The notes under the pieces are model-generated. The model was not told where the DNA came from and searched no databases. It saw only the letters and a list, made by a program, of their open reading frames with translations. Positions 36,331 through 49,805 of a stretch of DNA of 64,000 nucleotides are shown piece by piece. Source of the DNA: Rallus limicola (taxonomy: Eukaryota > Chordata > Aves > Gruiformes > Rallidae); assembly GCA_022605955.1 (NCBI GenBank), contig JAKCOZ010000039.1, forward strand, positions 5,079,501 through 5,143,500, in the 5' to 3' direction. How positions within the stretch are numbered: position 1 is the first letter of the stretch; each line of letters opens with the position of its first letter. Position numbers and translations under genes: made by a program.

Positions 36331-37050
36331 GAGTCATCACTGAGGAAGCACAAGTTACAGAAGATGACCCAAATATCGCGGCTTCTGCAACTGGGACAGG
36401 AAAGCTATGTAACAGCATGGGAGGATTGTGTGGGATAGGATCAGGCAGTACCACGGGCTGAGTACTCACTGGTGTCTTTGCTCCCCATATCAACTGGGGG
36501 TACATGAAGCTCTCCACAGCCTGACAGTGGGACCAGACAGGGACCACATGGGAGAAGCTCAACTTTCCCATGGACGTCACTGAGAAATTGAGAGCCCTGC
36601 TCTGGGATGTCTCTGGACTAGTTGGTCCTGAGCACCAGTAGCCAAATCTGCAGGAGCAAGGATGCTCAGCACCCTGGTACTGAAAAGAGTTTTATTTGCA
36701 AGTGCTTGTCTGGAGTTCAGGAGAGAGCAGCGTTAGCACACATCATTCACTCAGCTACACTAGAAACTGCAGCAGTTCCCCAAAAATGTGTTGCTGCAGA
36801 TACTAATGCTGGTGGGATTAACATACTTCAGTAATCACACAGTGGGACAGCATTCTTGGTGGGTTTTTATGAGACAGATAAAGAATTCATGGCTACCCAT
36901 CATAGATTGCCAGCACATCAATGTGCTGCTGCCCCTGCTTCATCAGGTGCTGGGTCAGGATCTGGGCAGGGAAGTCTGACTGTTTTGTCCCAGTGATGGC
37001 AATCACAAGGGAATTTCAGCTTGTTACTGTGAGGTCTCAGTGATGGGAGA
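36331..37050. other. Non-coding sequence between CR1 and LTR
   Basis: I recognise no CR1 or LTR blocks. The sequence is slightly GC-richer than its surroundings and could be old retroviral or unique DNA. Short frames on both strands have no recognisable domain. Confidence 0.4.
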
Positions 37051-37454
37051 TATTGGGTCAGCCCCAAACAGTGGCTGAGCACCGCACACCACTCGCTCCC
37101 TCTCCCAGAGGAGAAAGAGACAGAGCCCCTGTGGGCTGGAATAAGGACAGTTTGCTGACAAAATCACCATGGAAGGGGAACAATAACAACCCATCACACA
37201 TTACACTCACACCTAGTGATAACACAGAGTACCTAACCAACCCAACAATAACAAAGTGCTACATAACACAAGGACCAACCCAACACCTTAGCTGCACTCA
37301 GACTGCCCCAGAGGCACCCCAGAGTACCCCTCCCAGACCAGCCCCTTTTATGGAGGAGTGATGTCAGGTGGTGTGGAAAACAGCCCAGGCTAACTCAGCT
37401 CACCTCTGCTGGCTGCTTGGGGTGGTTAACTCTGGCCTGGCTAGAACCAGGACA
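37051..37454 (-). mobile_element. Diverged avian endogenous retrovirus solo LTR
   Basis: In sense orientation (minus strand) it starts TGTCCTGGTTCTAGCC, has GAGTTAACC, and a TATA-like CCATAAAAGG (plus 37344-37353). It ends through a CTCTCCTCTGGGAGAGGGAG-type block to GGGGCTGACCCAATA. The order of blocks matches the LTR group of 18146-18421 but the sequence is much more diverged and shorter. Flanks GGAGA (37046-37050) and GGAGG (37455-37459) could be a decayed 5-bp target duplication. No internal retroviral genes adjoin it. Confidence 0.75.
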
Positions 37455-37599
37455 GGAGGGTGGTAACTGGTAGGGCTCTTCCTTCGCCTGTGTCAATCAG
37501 TGGATTAACTTACCCATGAATACCACTGCTGTTCAGAGAGCTCACCCAGTTTATTAGTAACAGAAGACCATGGAGACCAGGAGGAACTCTCTCAGGTTA

Positions 37600-37664
37600 T
37601 TAACTCGTGGCAGTTTTGAGACTTTGGTGGGTGTCTAGCTTCCAAACTGGGTTAAACCACCACG
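37600..37664 (+). mobile_element. ERVL-like LTR 3' terminus remnant (copy D)
   Basis: ACTTTGGTGGGTGTCTAGC followed by AAACTGGGTTAAACCACCAC resembles the last 45 bp of the LTR in copies A-C, in the same orientation, ending at 37664. Upstream (37455-37600) similarity is not convincing. It may be a heavily decayed LTR or a related family sharing the terminus. Confidence 0.5.
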
Positions 37665-40029
37665 TAACTTTACTCGGGTTTGGCCTGGTAAAGAATTTGT
37701 GACAATGGTACCTGGAGTGCCTTCTTCGGGTATTGGCCATTCAGGGCATTTAGTTGGCTCATCTGTAATTAGCCCACATGCTTTGCAGAAACCACAGTTT
37801 GACCAGATATGGAAATGATCTGTATGATAGCTGTGTTAATCATTTGGTTTTCATCCCAACTGCAGAATGAAAAAAATCTGTGTGTGCATGCACATACTGG
37901 CTCACAACCAAATCTTCTTGGAGTTTTCAGTGAAACTGTAGAGAAAAATAATTATGTGTTGCATTCATCTTCCTGAGCATTTTGGTAAAAGCAGTGTACA
38001 AGTGTACAAGGCTAGGGATAGGACAAGAGTTTGAGTCACAAACCTACAGAAGAGAGGACATTTCGTGTCCCCCCCCCTTATTAAGAGGGCACCTCTTAGT
38101 GTCCTTTCTCTCTCTGATACATACTTTGGCATCAACCAAGGGCTCACGCACCCCAGAAACATGTCTGATCCTTGCCCTCAGCATCCTCTAAGGTGCCTTT
38201 TCCTATCTCTGGTTTCAGAGCTCTTTCCTTTGTAAAAAACTCTTAACCAGTCACAAAAGGAGTCTTGAAGGATGACACCAGTCACAGAGATTGCTCTCAT
38301 TAGAGTCCCTTTATAGGCACTGGACTACCTGTATCTGGAGCAGATAACTTGTCTTGATTTGAGTTCAGTTTCAATAGCGAGAGGTGCTGTCAAGACGATC
38401 CTCCTATGAGGTCTGTGCTTTTGAAATCCATTCCCTTTGACCCAGGAATATGCCAGTTTTAGTATTACACAAAGTCTGATTCAGCACAACTGCTTTCCCT
38501 CAGCTTTGCTCAGAGGTGTACTGAATACCAGTATTATTAATATAAGATAAAGCTCCTTGGGATTCTGTGTGCTTTAATGTTTCTTGAAAATCACAGAAAA
38601 GTAAAAAGAAGCAAATGTTGTAATGTCTCAGGAGCTGATATATTCTACACAGACAGCAGGAAGAGAAGTTCTGAATCTCACTGCTTAGAGTATTGTTTCT
38701 TCTGACCTCAGTAACAAGGAGTGAAAGGTTAGTAGTTCATACTTGTGGGTGCTCAGCGCTTTCCCTTAGGCACCCTGTGTGGTCAGGGATGTGTCTTTTT
38801 AAGCTTTATCAGATGACTGCTTTTGAGAGACAGATTCTTAATGCAGAAAGATCCTTCTGGGTTTTGCTTCTATTAATTTTGCATAAGGCATTTTTGTTAG
38901 CCAGAACTAGATATCACCACTTATTTCTGAATAAACCATGAAGGAATGCATGAGTCGATACAAGACACTTTCCCAGTCCCTGGTACTGGGTATTCACAAA
39001 TTAAGAATGGCATCTATGCAGAACAATCACCAACAGAGATATTTCTGTGGTATGCCTGGATTAATCCAGAATGAATTATCTTCCCAGCTATATGAACTGC
39101 TTTTCCCAAAGCATGTTTCTCCCATCCTTCTATAGGAAATGACTAAAGATTATGGTGGACATTTTTAGCTGTACACTTTGAGTGGCATCAGTTTCCTTCT
39201 AACCTGTTCTTAAGCAGTTCTAATGATTGGTCCAGATAAAAAGAGACACCTGACACATGTTGTGATAGAGAAGTGTTAATGGTTAAATCCTTGCCATTCA
39301 CAAGATTTTTTGAGCTTTGCCTGTGCTCCCTGGTGTGAGGTACAGGCTATGTAATGCTCTTTCTTCAATGTGGTGCTATTAATTTCATTCTAGATGCATA
39401 CACAACAGTTAAAGACCAGAACTAAAAGTGTATTATGATACAGGGAAAGACAAAAGGTGATAACCTTATGAAGGAGGTTATTGCAACCACACTATATACA
39501 TACACGTGGCTGACAGCTCCTCTGCTTCCCAGCTGTTCCCCCTGAAACAGTCTACTTAAAATATTTACCCTGTCCAGGACTATAGTTCAGTAACTGTAGT
39601 AATCTAGGTAAAAAAATCAGTTTCGCCTAAGTAATAACTACAGAAAGAAAAAGAAAATACTAAACCCTTTTAAACCAAAATAAGTTGTTCCTTCTGCCTT
39701 TATGAATTTCTCTTTTGTTCTCAATGAAAAAAACCATAGTGGCTTTGTGTACTTCCTATCTCTGACATACTCAGTACCTACCCAAACCCTGTCTGAAGTT
39801 TCCTCAGAAAAAGAGAAAGCACAAATTAATAAGCTACACTGTCAAAGAACACCTTACATTTTCCCAACAGTAAGAAAAAATACTAAAGAATCGCAGCTCA
39901 GTGAATGGATGAGCACAGTTTGAGGCTGCTCCAACAGGAAAGTGGCAGCTTCCCTGGTAGGATAAGGTATGGAAGTATGTCACAGGCAGCTCAGAGATGT
40001 AACAAGGTTTGTTAATGATCTGGAACCAA
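37665..40029. other. Non-coding unique sequence
   Basis: Nothing is recognised; a run of nine C lies at 38070-38078. Frames of up to 82 codons have no recognisable content. Confidence 0.5.
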
Positions 40030-40096
40030 GTGCTGCTATTGGAATCTAAGTTGGACTCAATGATCTCCAACCCCTACAATTCTGTGACTCTGTGAA
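40030..40096 (+). mobile_element. CR1 LINE 3' end
   Basis: AAGTTGGACTCAATGATCTC followed by CAACCCCTACAATTCTGTGA is the CR1 3' terminus with about 12 bp deleted (the GAGGTCCCTTC block is missing). The first 20 bp of the interval are weakly similar. Confidence 0.8.
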
Positions 40097-41777
40097 AACC
40101 AAAGCAATAATCTCTGTGGCCTTTTCACCGCTAGATTTTGGTCACTTCTGCAAGTGGACAGAGAGAGAATTCATGGGGAAATCCAGCATACTGAAATGTG
40201 GGAGCTTGGGCATGAAAATCCTTGTGAATCTGAGCTATGCCACCTAAGAACTTGCCCAAACAGCGTTTTCTTTCTCTAGCACCAAGAAGCTGGGAAAGGC
40301 TTCATAAGATTTTCACTCTATCCCCTGCAGTGCCCAAAACAACTGGGAAGAATTGTTTGTGGAGGGATCACATCAACCCTTACAGAGAGGCAGGAATTAA
40401 AGTATGCTATAACCCAGAAGAAAATCTGTTTCTAATGTGTTTGCTGGAGCATGCTGCTACTTCAGTTGCCAGGCTGCTCATTTTGTGTACAAGTGATATA
40501 TGGCTCATAGGAATGCAGATCCTAAAAAATGTTTGCGTGTGACATAGGTTACATTTTTTGCAGCATAATAAAGGAGAATGCTAACTTGCAATTTGCCAGA
40601 AGCTTTCCATGACTAGTAAAAATATCAGGTGAAAATAGAAAGCGGATTAATTATATTCAGAGCGTGTGTTTGGGCTCTGGAATGCATCCAGTCTAAATCT
40701 GTGCATGTAGGCAGTAAAACGTGACAATGATTTGTTTTAGATTGACATTTAAATTACAAAGCAATTGTTAAAATTATTAGCAATTCTAGCACATTTTGGT
40801 AACTGGTAAATACAATCATTTTGAACAGTGGACTCAGGCATCATTGATTTTAACAGGATCCCATCCAAAATTCCTGTCCAGAAAAATCTTACTTTCCCTG
40901 AATAGTAAAATTAAGTTCATTAATGTGACAACTTCATAGTGATTCTTGGATAACTATGTCAGTTTTACTACACACATCTGTCTCCCCTAACCAGATCTTT
41001 CAGCTTTGACTCAGCATCCCTGTAAGAACGTCTGCCTTAGATATTTTCAGGTTTGTTTTGGTATTTCTGCAGAGTGTATTTGGAGCATGGGTAGCCACTT
41101 GTAATACATGGAATTTGTGCTGATCCCCTGGATAGTGATGAAATTCATACACAGCAGAGAGCAAGCACTGAATTTCATCACTGAAATGACTGGTTCAATG
41201 AGGCTACTGATGTCATTGAGTCCTAACTGCATGAGAGAGGACTGAAGACTCTGGGAATTAAGATTTTAAATTTTTCAATCCACAAAGTTAAGCTCAGGCA
41301 CATTGGGCTCACTTCCTTTGGGGGAAGGAGTGAGGGAGAGCATTCACCCTGCATAATAAAACCAGCGTAATTCAAGCACAGAAGTTTATACAAACAAAAC
41401 TGAACCCCCTCTGTGTCAGAATAATGAATAGGAAGACAAGCTTCGCTATGTACAGAAGAATTACTAGGCATATTCTTGAATGCTGTGGTTAGTTTGTTTG
41501 CTTAGCAGTATTAGACACTCTAGACTTTTCCTAGAATTGAACTTCAGTTCTTCCTTTCTCATTCTACAAGAGTTCAGCTGTTATTTCAGATGTACTCCCT
41601 TTCCAGAGTGTGAGGCACATCCATTAACATAGATACACGTGTATGTACATGCATACACTAGGCAGTGTGGTTCCCAGGAAATTATTAATTTTGGTTTTAG
41701 CAGACTATATATCCTGCAAAAGAATCCAAGACCAAAAGTCCTAATGGACTAGACCGGAGAACCATGAAGTCCTAAAA
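40097..41777. other. Non-coding unique sequence, possibly conserved segment
   Basis: No gene is recognised; a 101-codon plus frame (40237-40542) lacks a recognisable domain. The part 40600-40830 is rich in TAATTA-, ACAATG- and ATTAGCAAT-type words and looks like conserved regulatory DNA by composition only. Confidence 0.45.
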
Positions 41778-41912
41778 TTACTTAGGTTGGGAGGGAACTC
41801 AGGAGGTAGATGTTCAAACCAAGATCATTTCTGAAGTTACGTAAGGCTGATCAAGACCTTCTCCTGAAGGTCTTTTTTACAGAATCCCTGTGGATGGAGA
41901 TGCCACAATACC
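41778..41912 (-). mobile_element. Old CR1 LINE fragment
   Basis: TTAGGTTGGGAGGGAACTCA, GGAGGTAGATG, TTCAAACC and then CCTGTGGATGGAGATGCCAC match the order of blocks at the CR1 3' end, complemented, with strong divergence and small deletions. The usual ATTCTATG tail is no longer visible. Confidence 0.65.
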
Positions 41913-44900
41913 ATTCACACAGCTCCTGTGTCAGTTGTGATGTTCACAGTAGAAACAATTCCCACTTCATATGATGCAACCATATAGCCACATCTACAAT
42001 CAAAGAAACAGTGAGAATATTAACTTTCTAGTCAGAGCAGTTTTTCCTAGATTTTTAAGACCAGCAGGACAATTGTGGTTATGTCATCCAAACTCTTGAG
42101 TACCATAAGCTGGAAAGTTGTCTTTTGACAGGCACCCATGTTCTGAGACTCTCAAACTGGTTGTGGAAGCAAGCTTTATACTGTCAACCACAAAGGGACA
42201 GTTTTAGCTGAAATCCTGCAGCTATGTTCCCCTTACACAATCTTCTACTCATTTGTGGAGACTCCTTCATTTCCGTCAGGCAGGCAAAGAATTTTCAAGG
42301 GCTCTCTATCATAAGCAATCAGATCAGGTTAAATTTTAGACCCTGTGGATTTGTTATGAAGTTGTTATTCAAACTTGGTTGCAGCAGAAGGATTACATGC
42401 ATGATTAAAGACTGGGAGGCTGGCCCCTTTGTATTGCAACTGTAAATCAGGGTGCAGAAACAGGCTGTGTCTGCATGTGAATGAACTAAAATCCAGGAAT
42501 TTCCAAATCTCAGCAGGTGCTGTTATCAGGAAGACTTTCACACAAGATATAATCCTTTATAGTCGCTGGGTAGCTGAGGTAAGGAGCCTGCTAACACCTT
42601 ATTTCATCTCCTGCTGCGTTAAAAGATGTAGCTTTCTTCTCAAACAACATTTTTGTCTCCACATGGGCTAAAAAAACATCTGCCATGGATTGTATAGCAA
42701 TAAGGCACCTTCTCCCACTTCCGGAGCGCTGGTTTGCTGTGATAGCACACCAGAAGCATGAGCTGATGAGCTGCTTCATGATGGTATGGCTGTGCTGCCA
42801 CTGTACAGCTCAAGGCATCTGTTCAGTGCTCGCCTTGGAGAGGTGGAGACATCCACCAGCTGCACATTTGCTCAACTTCACCTCACACTGGACCTGAAGT
42901 AGTCCTCCTGCACATCCCCTGCACTGCCTCTGCAAAACCAGTTGGCTGCAAAGAAAGGAAGATCAACCCTTGATTGCTCTGCAAATTGGGTGTTGAACTG
43001 TCTTTTATCCTTGGCTATATTTGTAGGCTCCCATTGAGGCATCTGGGGTTCTGGATAGTAGCAGCTCTGGATTTTTAATGTAGTCCAAATTCAAATCTCA
43101 GTTCAGCTCTGGCTTCTGATTTCTGGTCAGTGGCTCTTTCTGCAAAGACAGAAATCCTAAACTTTATATGGTGCATATGTCTCTTTAACATGTGCCATGG
43201 GCTTTGTTTCTGTGCTACACCTGGTACTGATCTAACATATCTCAACTGAATCTTTGGGTTTTTCACACCATGCCAGGAATGGGCTAGAAGGAAAGAGGCA
43301 GAGAAAAATGGTGCAGTACTGGTGCTTATCCTGCTTCAGTCCTGTGCTGCTGGTTCAAGATGGTGCTGAGCAAGGGCTGCTTGCAAAAAACAACTCTTTA
43401 GCAGTATCCAGTACAGTCTTTCTATCTGCTCCTGGTTTGGAATCATCTGCCTGATGTATTACCACTGTCCACGGATGGTGTATTTTCCTTAAATAGGTTT
43501 CTAGTTCAAATCTAATGAACACTTGCTCTTCTATTCAGTGAAGGTCATCTTCTTTGCTGTGCTGAATGGAAGTTTGCTGCTAGTGTGGAGTGAATCACAG
43601 TTTCAATGCTGCAAGTTCCCAGCTCATAACACTAATTTAGGACTTGCAGTATGACACAAAATAACTTCAAAGGTGGGCAAAGAGTCTCCTGGATGAAGAT
43701 GACCACAAGATACTGATTTTCTTTACATCTGCCAATGGGATAGGGATAGGAACATAATGTATTTTAATGTGCTGGCTCAACTGAGGCCAACCAAGGACAA
43801 AACACGTTTGACTGATAACCCACTCTTCTCGCCTGCCATTAGAAATGTAAGAAAGGTCCATTTCAAAGGTCAGTATTCAGTCACAAAGTTTGGCTGGGTC
43901 ACTTTTTCCCTTCAGGACTCTGTTCCATTTTACCCTGTAGCTGACATGGGAGGAATTACTGCATGTCCTGTTACATGCTGGGCAGTCTCATATTCCACTG
44001 AGGGGTGACACTTTTAAAGAGCAATTCCAGTGCATTTCCAAAGAGATGTCTTGAACGAGGCACAGAATATATGTGCAATCACCTTTGCTTATAAGAGAGG
44101 AAAGAAAACTTCCATGTTACTGGAATGTGGGTCTTTTTGTGTGTGTTCTGGCAAGCAAAAAGGTTTCTCGTGCCTCTCCAAAAGCTATATAAAACTTTCT
44201 GTGGAAAGTGTCTGACTTGGACAAACATTTAGTGACATGCCAGTATTAGACAGATGTTAAAACTTTGTGAATAAAATATTAGGAATTAAAACTAATTCTT
44301 TTTTTATTAATTTCTACGATGTTATATCTGACTTTGGTGCTCTGTGTTCACTTGCATGACTGTATTTTCCCAAGTGCCATGGATGTTACAGCCAGTGGTA
44401 AAGCTGTGGCATTCAGCTTTCATGGAAATGCACAGCCAGAATCTCTGCAGCATATAACCATACCCCAGGACTGTAAAACTAGTTAGAAACCTCAGGAATG
44501 TGAACTTACATATAACGTCAACAGTTGGTCTTCTGGAAAACACAGTACACTTGCTAAGCTTGCTCTAGACCCCCACTAGTACACAGAGAGGAAAACTAAC
44601 AGCTCAATTATTTAAAGTATTTTATCATCTCAGAGGAGGTTTGTTTTGGGGCAAAGGATTAAAGGTTAGTTATTTGTATAAGGAACTTTTCTACCCATGG
44701 TTAATGAGCCATACAATAGTTCGGCTTGTTAATCATCACTGCCGGCTTAACGAGAAAACTTACCTTTCAAATACAGTCTGACAGCCACATTCACTCACTT
44801 GCTGCAAAGCTCCTCTCACTGTTAAGCACATCTGTGGCTGCAGACAGCACTGCAAGCCCCATTGCTGCAAAGCTTTCCAAACACCTGCCCAATCTTCAGC

Positions 44901-45841
44901 ATCCTCTTTGGTCTGTACATTTTCCCTCTACTTTGCTGAACTAGGGCAAACCCAAGCCTTAGCACTACACAGCATCTATTGACAAGTGCTGCATGAGAAT
45001 AGAGGATACACAGCTCTGCCACTGCCATCCTCATTTCAGGTACGTGATATTCAGCCCATCCTAGGAATAAGGATGGAGCTGAAGATTGTTGGGGTGTTCT
45101 ACGGCAGGACTCACACAGCCAAATTACCCAGCTAACTGGTACCTTTGAGCAGTTTCATATACTGCATAATGCAAAAACAAACTTCACCATCATCAGAGGA
45201 ATGAAGTGGCTCATTCTTACAGAAGGCTTTGCAGCTTTGTGTGAGATTGGGATATTATAAAGTGTAATAAGCAAGACTTTCCAACCTGGATATTTCCTTC
45301 ATGGACTCTGAGAGAAGATCTGGTGCCTCTAAAGTGGTTTCACTTTCAAATGTACCTAAAACCCTGTGGAGCTGATGAAAGATACATAGTTTCAGAAAAG
45401 ATAGCTTGTATTTTTAATATACTTTTTTTTCTCCCAAGTGAGCTTCAAACTCCTGCATTTTTTTAGGGTCAACAGAAACATCAAAATTTTCATCCCGTGG
45501 GAAATTCAGATATTTAGGCAGTTGCTTTTAAATCAAAGTATTACAATGAATTCTATAGCATTTTCTCACAGTGCACTATTTCCATATAGTTTTCTGTGTG
45601 AAAACAACACTTCAACAGGGTTTTTTTTCAAGTCAGTATCAGCGGTAGATCCATTTTATGCTGTAACAAACTCCATACAGACTGCAATTCAGACATGTTA
45701 GTCTCCTTTCTAAAGATGTCAAATAATCTTTCAACTAGATCACCAGTGAGATTGTACTATGGATGGTCAAATAATCCATGCAAAATGCTTTGTTCTGTCC
45801 AAGAAGAAAAATCACTAAGGGCCTCAGAGAACACAGAAGTA
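41913..45841. other. Non-coding unique sequence
   Basis: No gene or repeat is recognised. Frames of 60-92 codons occur on both strands without recognisable content. Confidence 0.5.
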
Positions 45842-46349
45842 GAATCATAGAATCATAGAATCGTAGGGGTTGGAAGGGACCTCGAGAGATCATCGGGTCC
45901 AACCCCCCTGCCAAAGCAGCTCCCTAGCTCATATTGCACAGATAGGCGTCCAGATGGGTCTTGAATATCTCCAGAGAAGGAGACTCCACAACCCCCTGGG
46001 CAGCCTGTCCCAGGGCTCTGTCACCCTCACTGTGTAAAAGTTCTTCCCCATGTTGGTGCGGAACTTCCTGTGCTCCAGCTTGCAGCCATTGCCCCTTGTC
46101 CTGTCTCCACAGACCACTGAAAAGGGGCTGGCCAATTCCCCCTGCATCCCCTGCTTAAGATAATTATAGACTTTAATTAGGTCCCCTCTTAGTCTTCTCT
46201 TCTCCAGACTGAACAGTCCCAGCTTATTCAGCCTCTCCTCATAGGGGAGATGCTCCAGGCCCTTAATCATCTTCGTAGCCCTTCTTTGGACTCTCTCAAG
46301 AAGATCCCTGTCCTTTTTATACCAGGGAGTCCAGAACTGGGCACAAGTA
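45842..46349 (-). mobile_element. CR1 LINE, best preserved copy
   Basis: It begins with three tail units (GAATCATAGAATCATAGAAT) and GTAGGGGTTGGAAGGGACCT. It ends near 46349 in the TCCAGAACTGGGCACAAGTA block. A single minus-strand frame holds the ORF2 C-terminus from [20 protein letters not shown] to DRTRGNG and [11 protein letters not shown], where a one-base deletion shifts the frame shortly before the normal end. Divergence looks the lowest among CR1 copies here, so it is probably the youngest. Confidence 0.95.
45929..46349 (-). pseudogene. CR1 ORF2 C-terminal fragment
   Basis: About 120 codons from the end of CR1 ORF2, after the reverse-transcriptase core. This C-terminal tail is conserved in CR1 (motifs [36 protein letters not shown]). 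A frameshift after DRLPRG replaces the last residues. No start, endonuclease or polymerase core, so it is inactive. Confidence 0.9.
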
Positions 46350-49300
46350 TCTGGCTTGCTGGTTTTGTAAGGCACTACAGAATCTCATACAGGTACATAT
46401 AACCAGTCTGTTGACCAAAATGGAATGAGCTGGTCAATGCAGAAAACCAAAGTGAGTGGATTTGGGTTAGGCTTTTTAAAAAAAAGTGTTTTTTTAATTC
46501 CCAGTGAATGTGAAGCTAATCAACACCAGTGAAATTTTGGTATAAAAATGGCTATGTTGAAAAAAATCACTTTCTGTGAAATAAAATAGTAGGGAAACCT
46601 CTGAATATCACTATATAAGAAAAAAAGGTACAATTGCACATCCTCATGAAAATAACTGAAAGAAGAATGGCTGGAGGGAAACGTTGCATAGACAAGTGGG
46701 GTTTTGGAAGCATACCACTTATCTCACCAAAAGAGAGGTAAACTTCAGTTTAAAATTATTTTTTTTTATATAGTTCAAACAGATCTAGCATGCCCCTTCT
46801 GAAAACTTGTAAGAGTTATTGAAATTTGATACTGAGGATGAGCTGACCTAATTACTCTTTTATAATAGCAAAAGGGCTTCCCAACTGCAAGATGTCATTA
46901 ACCTGTCTATATTATTAGACCATGTAAAATTGGAGCCGAGAACAGTGGTAGTTACGAGCAACAAAGAACTCTTTGCTCATTATTACTTTATATGTTGGAG
47001 GTTTTTTGAGGAGGAAGGCTTTTGAGTGATGCTTTTTCTGAACTGCACTGCAATTAGGAACAGTTTTTAAGCTTTATACATGTCTTTTCAATATCTGACC
47101 CAATTTTGCATATGAGATCTCTGGCTATTGTGCCTGTGTCTGTTCCTGAAATGAATGAGTGATCATCAATGTAAAACTAAAATATTCTGGAGAATCACCA
47201 GAGCCAGAAGGAAATTATGAAGGAATACCAGAGGAAAATCCCACCCAAATTTAGCTGAAGGCATTCTTAAAGCCTGATTTGTGCTATCAAGTGAAAATTC
47301 AGTCATGTCTGTGTTCACTGAATCCTTCTCTCTCTTCTCAAAAATAAATGAAAAAAAAATAGCATGTGCACTAAGCGGCTCCCTTTCTGCACAGAATTGA
47401 AAGGAGAGGACACCGAGGGTGAAATGAGATATGCTGGTAATTTTGCAAGCTGTGTCACCCCTAGTGAAGGAACCGTAGCTTTATCCTAGTCATAAACACG
47501 TAACTAGAGAAAACAAATTGTTAAAGACAAACAAAACCTGGGACATGAGACAGAAGATGGTTTGTACATGTGTCTGGCAGGGAACTGATGGAGGCAACGG
47601 AGCCTGTCTCAGCTGTAAGGCAGCAGCTGCCTGCTGTGGGAACAACAACCACTTATTTCTCAGGACTCTGAGTCAGAACATTTATCCTCTAGCTTTAAGT
47701 ATACACACGTGTTTTCACAGGGGAGTTCCTGTGAACTGCCTGCATACAAGAAAAATAATGTTTTCTTGGGTTTTTTTGGCCTTGAGACTTGAATGAAAAA
47801 ACAGGCTCTTAATACAACAGATGTGATGCTTTGCCAGCATTTTATTTACCTTACTGAGCACAAGCAAAATCTACCAAAACTCATCCATAGCCTTGCAAAA
47901 CCAGAGAACACGGTCAGCAAGAGACCTACTGAGAATATAATCCCTCTGCTTCCTTTACAGAAAACAGCTTTGACTCAATTTTGCAGCTACAGTGTTTTGT
48001 TCACTTCATGGAAAGAATTAAAAAAAATGCAATCTCCAAAATTATGACACAGACATCTAGGGTAGAAAAATCATGGTCCTTGTAATTGTGGTACACAGGG
48101 AAAGACATTGTGTATTTGAGGGCCATTTCTTGTTAATATCTCCTAATGAGTTCATCGGAATTAGGTAAAGACTATGTAAACTTTACAAATATTTACCTGA
48201 ATTCACTGATCCCCCTTTTTAATGTGATATATCACATACATAAAACAATATTGTTTCTGTTACCTACCATTTTCAAAAAAAAGAGGTATAATGAATGGTA
48301 ATTTTAAAAAAAGATCCAGAAAAACAACGTGGCTAACAAAACATGTTTGTTGGTACAGATATAGATAAACTGAGTTTCAAATAAGGATTGAATAGCACTT
48401 GGAGAAAAATCACATCTTTTTCTAAGTGAAATTTTATAATGGTTGTTACTCTTAAAGTGGCATTCGTAACAAATCTGCAGTTGGAAGTGTATTGGCATAT
48501 TTGTTTGTGCAGAGTTTGGGAAGATGTTTGCAAATTGGAAATGCTTTTCTTTTTCCTGAATCACCTGCAGAGGCAATAAAAATGCTGAATGATACCCATG
48601 CAGTCAGTGAATAGCTTCACACCGATATCCTTGTTCACACAGATGAACCCAAACAGTACACCAGAGCATTTACTGAGAATCTGGCTGAATTTGTATAACA
48701 CAGAAAATAGCTCGGGTAAAAATTGCTGAATACTGAAACTTGTATTTTCTAAATTGATTTTAGTAAGCATTTCAGACCAAGAGAACAATTGGAACCCTGA
48801 ACCATTTAGTTGTTCAAATGACACAGAGCAACTTACCCGGCAAAGCTGTATGCACTTCCTGACACCTGTCAATCATAAGTAGCCCATCTGGGCCCTGTTC
48901 TATTTATTCCTATTCAGTAAAGAGATATTGCACAGGAGGCAGCTGGCGGGCTGCAGGGAACGCTTCCTCCTCCCTTCATTTTCGTGCCTCTGTCTGTAAA
49001 AGGCAGGATCTAGCCATAAGGACCTGTTTTCTTTCTTTTCTCTGAGGCCAGGAAATAGCTGAGGCAGTGCTGGCATAACGGTGCAGAAACTGGTGTCACA
49101 CACAGCTGGATGGGGCTGCACTGAAGTGGTGTGCAAGTGGGGCACACCGTAGCTGGCAGTGTTACCCAGAAGTTGGAGATATGCCTCCCTTGGTGCCTTT
49201 TGCCCAGGCGACTCCAGCAGGGCAGCCCCTTAAACCAGAACAGAGAGCAAAAGGAGTGGGGTGCCCAGCACCACTCACTGCTGAGGACCATCAGGGAAAG

Positions 49301-49805
49301 AAACCCTATGTAAAAGAGAGGTCCTGACTGTTAGTATGAAGATTATATGGTATCTTACATGTGGCCTTTAGTCTATGGAAGGACACCCTCTTTACAGTGG
49401 GGAAACACCACTGAACACATTTTCTATCTTATCAGTCGAAGAGCCACAGGACACACAGTTAAGGTGCCATTAGAAGAATGATGTTTTTAAATGCAGAATG
49501 TCAGAAAGATGGCCTGGGCAAGCCTCTGAGCTGTCAGGTTTTTGTTCTGGTTATCAAGAACTGAACTATTTTGCTTGTGGCTTTTAAACTGAGATCAAAG
49601 TCAGGACCATGAAATATGGGGATGTTTAAATTGTTCCAGGGCTGCAAAGCAAAACCCCATGGGAGCTGGAGTCCTGCTGCTGCACTGCCCAGTGTACCCC
49701 ACTATGACAGAGGCAGCAGCACATTAAGAAATGGGGGAGGCTGTGCCTTTTTTTTTAGTTGGGGGTTTAGAGTTTTCTTTGCATTGACTTTTTTGTTCTT
49801 CACAG
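46350..49805. other. Non-coding unique sequence
   Basis: No gene is established. A minus-strand frame at 48561-48872 (103 codons) ends against CTCTGCAG/GTGATT, a donor-like site, but has no convincing acceptor, so it is not called. Confidence 0.45.

Noticed and set aside
40237..40542. Possible exon after a TTTTCTTTCTCTAG acceptor
   Set aside because: The downstream boundary has no GT donor (CTGCAG followed by TGCCC) and the translation is not recognised.
45929..46375. 148-codon frame as a host gene
   Set aside because: It is the C-terminal part of CR1 ORF2 read on the minus strand.
48561..48872. 103-codon minus-strand frame ending at a donor-like CTGCAG/GTGATT
   Set aside because: No convincing acceptor or pyrimidine tract lies upstream, and the phase does not fit cleanly with the candidate exon at 50136-50489.
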